Below, piece by piece: positions 42,611 through 51,711 of a stretch of 64,000 nt of DNA. The position numbers and the translations under genes are program-made. Numbering within the stretch: position 1 is the first letter of the stretch; each line of letters starts with the position of its first letter. The notes under the pieces are model-generated. The model did not search any database. It was not told the DNA's origin and was given only the letters and a program-made list of their open reading frames with translations. This stretch comes from Novosphingobium sp. (lineage in GTDB: Bacteria > Pseudomonadota > Alphaproteobacteria > Sphingomonadales > Sphingomonadaceae): contig JADJYM010000011.1 of NCBI GenBank assembly GCA_016719755.1, positions 124,001 through 188,000 on the forward strand, in the 5' to 3' direction.

Positions 42611-43861
42611 TCAGGCCAGTTCCATCAGGTCAAGCTCTGCCAGCAGGGCAAGCCGGGCCGCGATGACCCGGCCCGCAAGCTCGGCGCTGCCGATCTCGGA
42701 AGGAACGATCCGTTCGGGCCAGTGCGCCGCGATCACCGCCTCGATTCGCGCCGCCTTGCGCTGATCCAGCAGAAAGCGCGGATCGACCGTGGCGGGATCG
42801 GCCACCACCCGCAGCCTCAAACAGGCCGGACCGCCGCCGTTGGCCATCGACTGGCGCACGTCGACCGGCAGGACTTGCCGGATCGCACCGTTGCCGGCCA
42901 GCATGGCATCAAGCCAGGCGCGCACGCGGGGGTGCTCCCAGGCTTCGCTGGGGATTATCAGCGCCATGCCGCCCGCGGGCAGCGTCACCAGCTGGGCGTT
43001 GAACAGGTAGGAACGGATCGCGTCTGCCAGGCTGACGGCGCTGGCGGGAACCTCGATGATATCCGCCCCCGGAACGCGCGAGCGGATCGCGGCATAGGTG
43101 CCCTGCGGGTCGGCGAACGCCTGTTCGTGGGTGAACAGCACCCGCTCGTTGGCGACGGCGACGACATCGTTGTGAAACGCGCCCGCCGCAATCGCATCGG
43201 GGTTCTGTTCGACAAACAGCACCCGCGCCGGATCGAGGCCGTGGAGCCGGGCGACCGCGCGGCTGGCCTCGACATGCTGGCGCGCGGGAAATGCGCCGCC
43301 GCTGGTGCCGTAAACGAAGATTTCCAGCCCCGGTGCGGCGTGGCTCTCGCCCATCCGCATATGATTGGCGGCGCCCTCGTCACCGAAACAGGGCGGCACG
43401 GCATCGTGCACAGCGAAGTGCCAGGCATCGGCGAAGGCAAGGCGCAGCTGGCGCGCCGTGTCGGGCCATTCCTGCGAGCGGTGCGGCATGGTGACAAGGT
43501 TGGCGGCGGTCAGGTGGCAGCGCCCGTCCGCCGTGTCGGGCGCGGGGGAAACCGTCGCGGCGTTTGCCGTCCACATCGAACTGGCCGACCAGGCGGCCGC
43601 GCGCAGCCGCGCGTCCTCGCTCCCGTCGGCGCCGATCGCGGCAAGGAACGCCGCATTGGGGCGGGGGAGCGGCAGCAGGAAGCCCTGCGCCAGTCCCAGC
43701 GCCAGGTTGTGGCGCATCTTCGCCAGCCCCTGCAGCGCCGCCGCGCGCGGTTGGCTGGCATCGCCCGCGTGGCTTGCCGAAGCCAGGTTGCCAAGGCTCA
43801 GCCCTGCGTAGTTGTGGCTAGGGCCGATGATCCCGTCGAAATTGATTTCGCAAACCGCCAT
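42611..43861 (-). CDS. astB: N-succinylarginine dihydrolase AstB
   Basis: A 416-aa cytosolic enzyme that hydrolyses succinylarginine to succinylornithine, ammonia and CO2 in the arginine succinyltransferase pathway. Visible family blocks are INFDGIIGPSHNYAGLS, GDEGAANHMRM, the HNDVVAVANERVLF segment and the NGGGPACLRLRV motif with the catalytic cysteine. It lies one base beyond the astA stop. The start at 43861 skips an upstream in-frame codon run that belongs to the overlap with astA. Confidence 0.95.
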   Translation of the reverse strand: MAVCEINFDGIIGPSHNYAGLSLGNLASASHAGDASQPRAAALQGLAKMRHNLALGLAQGFLLPLPRPNAAFLAAIGADGSEDARLRAAAWSASSMWTANAATVSPAPDTADGRCHLTAANLVTMPHRSQEWPDTARQLRLAFADAWHFAVHDAVPPCFGDEGAANHMRMGESHAAPGLEIFVYGTSGGAFPARQHVEASRAVARLHGLDPARVLFVEQNPDAIAAGAFHNDVVAVANERVLFTHEQAFADPQGTYAAIRSRVPGADIIEVPASAVSLADAIRSYLFNAQLVTLPAGGMALIIPSEAWEHPRVRAWLDAMLAGNGAIRQVLPVDVRQSMANGGGPACLRLRVVADPATVDPRFLLDQRKAARIEAVIAAHWPERIVPSEIGSAELAGRVIAARLALLAELDLMELA

Positions 43862-43862
43862 G

Positions 43863-44894
43863 TCACCACCGCGCGGCATGGGTGACGGTCATGCCCGGCT
43901 CCGCTCCCAGCACTGCCGCGCAAGCAGGGTCCAGCGCGATGCCATCGCCATGCGGGGCAATCCAGCCAAACGCGCAGCGGAACTGCGCGAGGCGGCCCAT
44001 GGCCACCAGTCGCATCTCGCCCGCCTGATGTTCGCCCAGCTGCGCGTCGATAGCGGTTACGGTATCGCGCGCCGCCTCGCGCACCGATCGGATCTGGTCA
44101 GTCCGCGCGGTCATGGTCGGTCCGCCGTCGAAGATGTCGATGTAGTTTTCCCAGGCAAAGCCTTCCGCCTCCAGCATCCGCATCGCGGCCCGGCCCGATG
44201 GGTGGGGCACGCCGATCACCGCGCGGGCGTGGTCGGACAGCATGGCGATATAGACCGGGTGCTTGGGCATCAGGTCTGCGATGAACTGGTTTCCGTGGCG
44301 GGCGTTGAATTCGTCCGCGTCCTGAAAATTCATGCCGAAGAACCGCCCCGCGACACCGTCCCAGAAGGGCGATCCCCCGGCCTCGTCGATCACGCCGCGC
44401 AGTTCGGCCAATGTGCGGTCGGCAAAGCGGGCGCGGTGACCGGCAATGAACAGATAACGGCTGCGGGCGATCAGCATGCCCAGTCCGCCTGCGCGCTCGC
44501 CCGGGTGGAGGAACAGCCCGCCTACCTCTGTCGCGCCTTCAAGGTCGGTCGAAAGGTTGAGGATATCGGCGCGGAAAGTGCGTCCCAGCTCCGCCGAATG
44601 CTGGGTCAGCGCGCCGATCCGGTAGGAATAGAACGGCCACTTCAGCCCGACAGCGGAAAAGATCTGGCAGGTGCCACGCACTTCGCCGGTGGCCGTATTT
44701 TCCAGCACGAAGACGAACAGGTCGTCGTCCGCTCCATCCTCCGCGCGGGCGAAGGCCTCGGCGGATCGTTCCAGCTTGGCCATCAGCGCCGCGCGGTCGG
44801 GCGGCAGGTTGGTGAAGCCGCCGCCGGTGCGCTTGGCCATTTCGTAAAGGTGCTGAAGGTCGCCGCCGTGCGCGGCGCGGATCACGAAGGTCAA
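43863..44894 (-). CDS. astA: Arginine N-succinyltransferase AstA
   Basis: A 343-aa GNAT-related transferase that succinylates arginine with succinyl-CoA, first step of the AST pathway. Sequence agrees with AstA: IRAAHGGDL, MAKRTGGGFTNLPP, the ELRGVIDEAGGSPFWDGV block, ELMPKHPVYIA and ENYIDIFDGGPT. The TTG start at 44894 overlaps the TGA of the upstream M20 gene (TTGA); a GTG at 44885 is the alternative. The frame open upstream is a shadow of the M20 gene. Confidence 0.93.
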   Translation of the reverse strand: MTFVIRAAHGGDLQHLYEMAKRTGGGFTNLPPDRAALMAKLERSAEAFARAEDGADDDLFVFVLENTATGEVRGTCQIFSAVGLKWPFYSYRIGALTQHSAELGRTFRADILNLSTDLEGATEVGGLFLHPGERAGGLGMLIARSRYLFIAGHRARFADRTLAELRGVIDEAGGSPFWDGVAGRFFGMNFQDADEFNARHGNQFIADLMPKHPVYIAMLSDHARAVIGVPHPSGRAAMRMLEAEGFAWENYIDIFDGGPTMTARTDQIRSVREAARDTVTAIDAQLGEHQAGEMRLVAMGRLAQFRCAFGWIAPHGDGIALDPACAAVLGAEPGMTVTHAARW

Positions 44895-46102
44895 AGCGGG
44901 GCTCCCGAAGCAAGGCGGTGGAGGACCAGCGCGGAGAGCGCGGCGCGCTCGCCCAGGCTGGGCACGATCAGGTATTCGTCCGGCGAATGGATCGCGCCGC
45001 CGCGCACGCCCATGGTGTCGACCACCGGCACGCCGCAGGCGGCGATGTTGTTGCCGTCGCACACCCCGCCGCTCGGCTTGTGGCCGATCGGCTGGCCCAG
45101 ATCGGCGCTGCTGCGCTCGACGAGGTCGAACAGCAGGGCTGCTGCGGGGTCGATCGGCTTGGGCGGGCGGGAAACGCCGCCGTGGCGGTGGATCACAACT
45201 TCATGTTCTGTCTCGACTTTGGCAATCAAGTTTCTGATTTCATTTTCGAACAGGTCTGCAAGGACCGTTTCCCGGGGCCGGATGTTGAAGCGCAGCACGG
45301 CAAGATCGGGCACCACGTTGTTGGCGCTGCCGCCCTCGATCCGCGCGGGATTGACGCTCAGCCCCTCGCGTTCCAGCGCCTTGAGGCCAAGCGCCAGCGC
45401 GGCGGCGGCGACGATCGCGTTGCGTCCGTCCCCGGGGTTGCGCCCCGCATGGGCCGAGCGGCCATGCACCACCAGGCTGTAGTTGCCGCTTCCCGCGCGT
45501 GCGCCGGCCAGGGTTCCATCGGGCAGGGCGGAGGGTTCATAGGTCAGCGCCGCTGCCTTGCCGCGCGCCAGATCGGCGATCAGTGCGGCGGAGGAGAGGC
45601 TGCCGGTCTCCTCATCGGAATTGATCAGCACGTCATAGCCCGTGTCCCGCGCCGCCGCGCTGCGCTCGAATGCGGTCAGCGCGGCGAGGATTACCGCGAT
45701 GCCGCCCTTCATGTCGGCCACGCCGGGGCCGTTCAGCGTGGCCTCGTCCAGCCAGACCTGATGCTGAAAGGGATGGTCCGCCGCAAACACCGTGTCCATG
45801 TGCCCGGTCAGCAGGAATCGCCGTTCGGCGCGGGGGCGGACCGAAAGAACCAGGTGGCGGCCATGTTCGCGCTCCACCGCGCTGCCGTCCGCCGCGATTG
45901 CGCTGACCGGGGCCGGGTCGATCAGGCGGACCTCGCCCGGCAGCGCCGCGAAGGCGTCGGCCAGCAGCCGCGCCTGCTCCGCCAGCCCGGGCAGGTTGCC
46001 CGTGCCCGTGTTGAGCGCTGCCCAGGCCTGGACCTGCGCCAGCATCGGGGTGGGATCGACGGCCTTAATCAGGACCTGCTCTTCTGCGGAAAGCCGTTGC
46101 AT
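44891..46102 (-). CDS. M20 family metallohydrolase in the ast operon
   Basis: A 403-aa zinc hydrolase of the M20 (acetylornithine deacetylase/succinyl-DAP desuccinylase/carboxypeptidase G2) family. The metal-ligand segments TGHMDTVF, GVADMKGG and DEETGS, and the GRSAHAGRNPGDGRNA dimerisation block, are present. Its position ahead of astA and astB with overlapping ends suggests it may deacylate a pathway intermediate, perhaps replacing AstE desuccinylase. That is inference; a general amidohydrolase is possible. The start at 46102 fits MQRLSAEEQ. Confidence 0.85.
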   Translation of the reverse strand: MQRLSAEEQVLIKAVDPTPMLAQVQAWAALNTGTGNLPGLAEQARLLADAFAALPGEVRLIDPAPVSAIAADGSAVEREHGRHLVLSVRPRAERRFLLTGHMDTVFAADHPFQHQVWLDEATLNGPGVADMKGGIAVILAALTAFERSAAARDTGYDVLINSDEETGSLSSAALIADLARGKAAALTYEPSALPDGTLAGARAGSGNYSLVVHGRSAHAGRNPGDGRNAIVAAAALALGLKALEREGLSVNPARIEGGSANNVVPDLAVLRFNIRPRETVLADLFENEIRNLIAKVETEHEVVIHRHGGVSRPPKPIDPAAALLFDLVERSSADLGQPIGHKPSGGVCDGNNIAACGVPVVDTMGVRGGAIHSPDEYLIVPSLGERAALSALVLHRLASGAPL

Positions 46103-46250
46103 GTGAAACTTTATACGCGAGGCGCGGCGCGGCTCAACCCCCGTTGCCTTCTCTTCGCAACTGCGGCATAGCCTCTCGCATTCCTCCCCGGGATCGACGA
46201 TAATCCTTGCGCCGGTGCTGTGCCTCCGGCGCGAAGTCTTGCGAGGATTC

Positions 46251-48353
46251 ATGAGCAACCGGGTTGAGAAGTGCGGTCTTCAGGTCGATGCGGCGCTTGC
46301 CGCTTTCATGGAAAGCGAAGTGCTGGCCCCGCTGGGCAAGGACGCGGACGCGTTCTGGCAGGGCTTCGCCGCGCTGGTTGGCAAGTTCGCCCCGCAAAAC
46401 AGGGAGCTGCTGGCCCGGCGTGACGACCTGCAGGCCCGGATCGATGCCTGGCACGGGACGCGGGCGGGCAAGCCCATCGCCATGGCCGAATATCAGGCCT
46501 TCCTGCGCGAGATTGGCTATCTGGTTGCCGAACCCGCGCCCTTTGCCGTCACGACGCAGAATGTGGACCGGGAAATCGCGACGATGGCCGGGCCGCAGCT
46601 GGTGGTGCCGGTGCTCAACGCCCGCTTCCTGCTGAACGCGGCCAACGCCCGCTGGGGCAGCCTGTATGACGCCTATTACGGCACCGACGCGCTCGATGCG
46701 CCGCCGGCCCGCCCCGGCGGCTATGACGATGCGCGTGGACAGGCGGTGATCAAGGCGGCGCGCGCCTTCCTCGATCTTGCCCTGCCGCTTTCGGGCATGA
46801 GCTGGAGCGACTGGGACGGCGAGGGCCTGCCGCCGCTGGCCGACCCCGCGCAATACTGCGGCCAGCGCCCGGGCGGGCTGCTGTTTGCCAGCAACGGGCT
46901 GCACATCGAGCTGGTGCTCGATCGTTCGCACCCCGTCGGTCGCACCGACCGGGCGGGGATCGCCGATGTCGTGCTCGAAGCGGCACTGACCACGATCTGC
47001 GACATGGAGGATTCGGTCGCTGCGGTCGATGCCGAGGACAAGCTGGCCGCCTATCGCAACTGGCTGGGCGTGATCCGCGGCGATCTGGCCGATACCTTCC
47101 AGAAGGGCGGGCAGACCCTGACCCGCACCCTCAATGGCGACCGCGAATGGACGGGCAAGGACGGCGCGGGACTGACGCTCCACGGGCGCAGCCTGCTGTT
47201 CGTGCGCAATGTCGGCCACCTGATGACCAACCCGGCGATCCTGCTGGGCGATGGCTCCGAGATTCCCGAAGGGATCATGGATGCGGTGGTCACCAGCGCG
47301 ATCGGCGCGCATGACGTGGCGGGCCTTGGCAAGTACCGCAACAGCCGGACGGGCAGCATCTACATCGTCAAGCCCAAGATGCACGGGCCGGAGGAAGTGG
47401 GCTTTACCAATGCCTTGTTCGATGCGGTGGAAGACCTGCTGAACCTGCCGCGCCACACCCTGAAAGTGGGCGTGATGGACGAGGAACGGCGCACCTCCGC
47501 CAATCTGGCCGCCTGCATCAACGCGGTGAAGGACCGGATCGTGTTCATCAACACCGGCTTCCTTGATCGCACCGGGGACGAGATCCACACCTCGATGCGG
47601 GCCGGGCCGATGATCCGCAAGGGCGACATGAAGAAGAGCGCCTGGATCGCCGCCTACGAGGCGCGCAACGTCCAGATCGGGCTGGCCTGCGGCCTGTCCG
47701 GCAAGGCGCAGATCGGCAAGGGCATGTGGGCCGCGCCCGACATGATGCACGACATGATGGTGCAGAAGATCGGGCACCCCCGCTCGGGCGCGAACACCGC
47801 CTGGGTGCCATCGCCCACCGCCGCGACGCTGCACGCGATGCATTACCACCAGGTCAATGTGTTCGATGTGCAGCGCGAACTGGCGGGCAAGCCGGTCCCG
47901 CCACTGGACGACCTGCTGACCGTGCCGCTGGCGGCCGGGATCAACTGGTCGGAAGAGGAAGTGCGCGAGGAACTGGACAACAACGCGCAAGGCCTGCTCG
48001 GCTACGTTGTGCGCTGGATCGATGCGGGCGTCGGCTGCTCCAAGGTGCCCGACATCAACGATGTGGGCTTGATGGAAGACCGCGCGACCTTGCGCATTTC
48101 CAGCCAGCACATGGCCAACTGGCTGCTCCACGGCGTCTGCACGCGAGAGCAGGTGATGGATAGCCTGCGCCGCATGGCCGCCAAGGTCGATGCCCAGAAC
48201 GCGGGCGATCCGGACTATGTTCCGCTGACCGGCAACGAGGACGGGCCGGCCTTCCGCGCCGCGCTCGACCTGGTGTTCAAGGGCGTCGAACAGCCCAGCG
48301 GCTATACCGAACCGCTGCTGCACCAATGGCGTAGGGTGAAGAAGGCGGGCTAG
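46251..48353 (+). CDS. glcB: Malate synthase G (GlcB)
   Basis: A 700-aa cytosolic enzyme condensing glyoxylate with acetyl-CoA to malate in the glyoxylate cycle. Visible G-isoform blocks are the early [13 protein letters not shown], the [13 protein letters not shown] region, [14 protein letters not shown], the [14 protein letters not shown] block and [15 protein letters not shown]. The length of about 700-720 aa distinguishes it from isoform A. GCGAGGATTC precedes the ATG at 46251. It is divergent from the M20-ast operon and convergent with rsmA (four-base overlap). Confidence 0.96.
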   Translation: MSNRVEKCGLQVDAALAAFMESEVLAPLGKDADAFWQGFAALVGKFAPQNRELLARRDDLQARIDAWHGTRAGKPIAMAEYQAFLREIGYLVAEPAPFAVTTQNVDREIATMAGPQLVVPVLNARFLLNAANARWGSLYDAYYGTDALDAPPARPGGYDDARGQAVIKAARAFLDLALPLSGMSWSDWDGEGLPPLADPAQYCGQRPGGLLFASNGLHIELVLDRSHPVGRTDRAGIADVVLEAALTTICDMEDSVAAVDAEDKLAAYRNWLGVIRGDLADTFQKGGQTLTRTLNGDREWTGKDGAGLTLHGRSLLFVRNVGHLMTNPAILLGDGSEIPEGIMDAVVTSAIGAHDVAGLGKYRNSRTGSIYIVKPKMHGPEEVGFTNALFDAVEDLLNLPRHTLKVGVMDEERRTSANLAACINAVKDRIVFINTGFLDRTGDEIHTSMRAGPMIRKGDMKKSAWIAAYEARNVQIGLACGLSGKAQIGKGMWAAPDMMHDMMVQKIGHPRSGANTAWVPSPTAATLHAMHYHQVNVFDVQRELAGKPVPPLDDLLTVPLAAGINWSEEEVREELDNNAQGLLGYVVRWIDAGVGCSKVPDINDVGLMEDRATLRISSQHMANWLLHGVCTREQVMDSLRRMAAKVDAQNAGDPDYVPLTGNEDGPAFRAALDLVFKGVEQPSGYTEPLLHQWRRVKKAG

Positions 48354-49177
48354 GCGGACAGTTCCCGCGCCACACTGACGAATTCCGCAACGCTGAGTGT
48401 TTCGGCCCGGCGCTGGGGATCGATGCCAAGTCGCTCCAGCGCGGCCAGTGCGCCGGGCAGGCCCTTCAGGCTCTGGCGCAGCATCTTGCGGCGCTGGCCG
48501 AAGGCGGCCTCGGTCAGGCGTTCGAGCATCCGCGCCGAAACGCCATCGGGCATGGCCGCCGGGGTGACGTGGACGACCGCGCTCATCACCTTGGGCGGGG
48601 GGGTGAAAGCGCTGCGGTGGACTTTCATCGCCAGCTTGGCGGCGGCGCGCCACTGGGCCAGCACCGCCAGCCGGCCATAGGCATCGCTGCCCGCCTCGGC
48701 GACGATCCGCTGGGCCACTTCCAGCTGGAACATCAGGGTCAGCGAGGCCCACTGCGGCGGCCATCCCTCGCCCGAGAGCCAGCCCACGAACAGCGGCGTG
48801 CCGACGTTGTAGGGCAGGTTGGCAACGACATGGAACGGGCCTTCGATCCCGTGCGGCACCCTGGTGGCGTCACCCTCGATCACCCGCAGCTGGCCCGGAA
48901 AAGCCTCGGCCAGTTCGGCCAGTGCGGGCAGGCAGCGGCGGTCCATCTCGATCGCGGTCACTTGCGCCCCGGCGCGCAGCAGGGCGCGGGTGAGGCCGCC
49001 GGGGCCGGGGCCGACCTCCAGCACCTGCGCACCCTTCAGCTTGCCGGGGATTGCGGCGATCCGGTCCAGCAACTGCTCGTCGAACAGGAAGTTCTGCCCC
49101 AGCGCCTTGCTGGCCGAAAGGCCGTGGCGGGCGATCACCTCGCGCAGGGGGGGCAGAATCGGAGCTGCCGCTGTCAC
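48350..49177 (-). CDS. rsmA: 16S rRNA (adenine1518/1519-N6) dimethyltransferase RsmA (KsgA)
   Basis: A 275-aa SAM-dependent methyltransferase modifying two adenines near the 3' end of 16S rRNA. The motifs [20 protein letters not shown], the [11 protein letters not shown] active site and the C-terminal [12 protein letters not shown] are present. The GTG start at 49177 overlaps the pdxA stop (GTGA). The rsmA-pdxA-surA-lptD order is the classical proteobacterial outer-membrane biogenesis cluster, reversed here on the minus strand. Confidence 0.96.
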   Translation of the reverse strand: MTAAAPILPPLREVIARHGLSASKALGQNFLFDEQLLDRIAAIPGKLKGAQVLEVGPGPGGLTRALLRAGAQVTAIEMDRRCLPALAELAEAFPGQLRVIEGDATRVPHGIEGPFHVVANLPYNVGTPLFVGWLSGEGWPPQWASLTLMFQLEVAQRIVAEAGSDAYGRLAVLAQWRAAAKLAMKVHRSAFTPPPKVMSAVVHVTPAAMPDGVSARMLERLTEAAFGQRRKMLRQSLKGLPGALAALERLGIDPQRRAETLSVAEFVSVARELSA

Positions 49178-50184
49178 AACTCCGCCTCCGCCCGTCGCAG
49201 CGCGCATTCCCCGGCCATGCGGATCGCGGCGATCATCGCGCCGGGATCGGCCTGACCGGTCCCGGCGATGGAAAAGGCGGTGCCGTGATCGGGGCTGGTG
49301 CGGATTACCGGAAGGCCCAGCGTGACGTTGACCCCGCTGTCGAAATCCAGCGTCTTCAAGGGGATCAGCGCCTGATCGTGGTACATGCACAGCGCCGCGT
49401 CATAGCCCGCGCGGGCGCGCGGGGCGAACAGGGCATCGGCCGGATGCGGGCCGGTAACCTCCAGCCCTTCGGCCTTCAGCGTAGCGAGTGCGGGGGCGAT
49501 GATCCGGGCTTCCTCGTCGCCCATCCGGCCTTCCTCGCCAGCATGGGGGTTGAGCGCGGCCAGCGCGAGGCGCGGGCGATCGATCCCGAAGTCGCGCGCC
49601 AGTGCCGCCGCAACGATCCGCGCCTTGTGAACGATCAGGTCGCTGGTCAGCGCGGCCGGAACAGCGGAAAGGGCGATGTGGACGGTCAGCGGCACGGTGC
49701 GCAGGCTTGGGCCCGCCAGCATCATCACCGCATCGCGAGGGGCCATGCCGCAAGCGGCGGCAACAAATTCGGTCTGGCCGGGATGGCCAAAGCCCACCTC
49801 TGCCAGCCGCGCCTTGGCGATCGGGCCGGTAACCAGCGCGGAAGCCTCGCCCGCCACGGTCAGCCGGGTGGCTTCCTCCAGCGAGGCGAGAGCCAGTTCT
49901 GCGCCCTCGCTGTCCGGAGCGCCGGGGCGATAGGCGCCGTCGGCCCCGGCCAGGGTGGGCAGGGCACGGTCGAAGCAGTCCAGCGCCTCATCCAGCGACA
50001 TCACCGGCATGACCGGAATGGTCAGGCCGCGCCGCCGCGCCGCTTCCGCCAGCAGTTCCGGCCCGCCGACCGCGCAGAACGGCAGCAGGCCTTCCGCCTC
50101 GCGCCGCACCCAGGCGGCGGCGATGAGTTCCGGACCGACACCGGCGGGATCGCCCAGCGATATGGCGAGCGGTCCCCCCGGCAT
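49174..50184 (-). CDS. pdxA: 4-hydroxythreonine-4-phosphate dehydrogenase PdxA
   Basis: A 336-aa cytosolic enzyme of pyridoxal 5'-phosphate synthesis. Visible features: [12 protein letters not shown] near the N-terminus, [10 protein letters not shown], the metal-binding [23 protein letters not shown] and [12 protein letters not shown]. Length is normal. It lies seven bases after surA and overlaps rsmA. Function is secure. Confidence 0.96.
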   Translation of the reverse strand: MPGGPLAISLGDPAGVGPELIAAAWVRREAEGLLPFCAVGGPELLAEAARRRGLTIPVMPVMSLDEALDCFDRALPTLAGADGAYRPGAPDSEGAELALASLEEATRLTVAGEASALVTGPIAKARLAEVGFGHPGQTEFVAAACGMAPRDAVMMLAGPSLRTVPLTVHIALSAVPAALTSDLIVHKARIVAAALARDFGIDRPRLALAALNPHAGEEGRMGDEEARIIAPALATLKAEGLEVTGPHPADALFAPRARAGYDAALCMYHDQALIPLKTLDFDSGVNVTLGLPVIRTSPDHGTAFSIAGTGQADPGAMIAAIRMAGECALRRAEAEL

Positions 50185-50191
50185 TGGCGGA

Positions 50192-51535
50192 TCAGTCGTA
50201 GTCGATGATCGCGTCGCGGCGCAGGTCGCGCAAGTAAGTCTGCGCGCGCTTGTTCACGCGTTCATCCTCAAGCTGCGTCTGGATGTCGTCAAAGGTCGGT
50301 CCGGCATCGGGACGCGGATCGTCGCGGCTGCACAGCATCAGCACGCGCACGCCGTCCTGGATCGAACCGAACGGGGGGGTGGTTTCGCCCAGCGACAGGT
50401 TGAGCACCAGCGCCTGGAGCGGGCCGGGCAGGTCGCGGGCCTTGATCTGCTCGTTGGTTACCACTTCGGCGCCGATCTTTGCCGCCACTTCATCGGCGGT
50501 GATGCAGCCGCGCGCCTCGGTCATGGCGTCGGAGAACTGCTTGGCGCGGTTCGTCGCGTCGGTTTCCGAGATGCCAGCGGGGAACGTGATCGAGATCTGC
50601 TTGAGCGAGAGCAGCGCGTCGCGCGGATCGGCGGTCAGCACCTGGCGGCGGTCGGTCAGCACGACGATCGAATAGCCGCCGCGCACTTCCACCGGCCCGG
50701 CCAGCTGGCCCGGGGTCATGCCCTGGACGGTTGCGGCCAGCTCGCTCGGCAGCAGGCCGGCGCGGACCCAGCCGAGATCGCCGCCGACCGCGGCGGTCGA
50801 GGCTTCGGAATATTGCCGCGCATAGCCGGCAAAGCTGCCGCCCTGACGCAGCTGCTCGACGATCCGCTTGGCGTTTTCAAGCACGGCCGCCTGATTCTCG
50901 CTGGTGGCGGACAGGAAGATTTCGCCGACCCGGAATTCGTCGGTGCCCTTCGCTTCGGACATGCGCTTCATCACTTCGCGCACTTCCTCGTCCGAGACGT
51001 TGACGAAGGGCTGGACGTTGCGGCGCAGCAGGCGCTGCCACGCAAGCTCGCCCCGGATCTGGCGCTTGAGCGAGTTGGGCGAGGAGCCGATCCGGGCAAG
51101 GTAGCCGTCCATCGCCTTGGTATCCTGGCCAAAGTTCTGGCGCGCGACGCGGGCATAGGTCTGATCGACCTCGCTATCGTCAACCTCAACCTTCTGGTTG
51201 CGGGCTTCCTGGATCTGGAGCGTTTCGTCCATCAGGTTGCGCAGCACCTGCAGCCGCAGCCGCTGGCGTTCCTCGTCGCTGATCTTGCCGCCGCTGGCCG
51301 CGATGATCAGCGCCATGCGCTGGTCGACATCGGTGCCGGTAACGACTTCGCCGTTGATCACGACGGTCGCCTTGCGGTGGTTGGGATCGTTCTTCACGAA
51401 GATCTGCGGGTTATCGGGCAGCGTAAGACCCGCCGAGGCGCCGGGATTTTCCTGGGCCACCGCGCCGCCGGCAAGGGCAAGCGCGGAGCCGGCCAGCAGG
51501 GCAAGAGCAAGACGGGTCGAATTGCGGGGAAGCAT
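50192..51535 (-). CDS. surA: Periplasmic chaperone/peptidyl-prolyl isomerase SurA
   Basis: A 447-aa exported chaperone for outer-membrane proteins. It has a signal peptide (about residues 1-28), an N-terminal SurA domain (VVINGEVVTGTDVDQRMALI, then LMDETLQIQEARNQ) and parvulin-type PPIase domains, the first around SEASTAAVGGDLGWVRAG and a degenerate later region. Start is uncertain between 51565 and 51535; the latter gives a standard signal peptide. It precedes pdxA and follows lptD by 176 bases, so it forms the usual OM biogenesis group. Confidence 0.9.
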   Translation of the reverse strand: MLPRNSTRLALALLAGSALALAGGAVAQENPGASAGLTLPDNPQIFVKNDPNHRKATVVINGEVVTGTDVDQRMALIIAASGGKISDEERQRLRLQVLRNLMDETLQIQEARNQKVEVDDSEVDQTYARVARQNFGQDTKAMDGYLARIGSSPNSLKRQIRGELAWQRLLRRNVQPFVNVSDEEVREVMKRMSEAKGTDEFRVGEIFLSATSENQAAVLENAKRIVEQLRQGGSFAGYARQYSEASTAAVGGDLGWVRAGLLPSELAATVQGMTPGQLAGPVEVRGGYSIVVLTDRRQVLTADPRDALLSLKQISITFPAGISETDATNRAKQFSDAMTEARGCITADEVAAKIGAEVVTNEQIKARDLPGPLQALVLNLSLGETTPPFGSIQDGVRVLMLCSRDDPRPDAGPTFDDIQTQLEDERVNKRAQTYLRDLRRDAIIDYD

Positions 51536-51711
51536 GGAGCGTGTCACCGTGAACCTATATCCCAAAAACGGCGCGGTCGATCCGCACCGGACTTGACGGG
51601 GGCATTGCCGGGCAATGGCTTAACCCAAGCTGAGTAAGCGGCGCCGCACCCCGCAGCCCGCAAAGCGGATAGCGGGTTTGCAAGGGCCTGCCAACTTCGC
51701 AAGGCGTCCTA

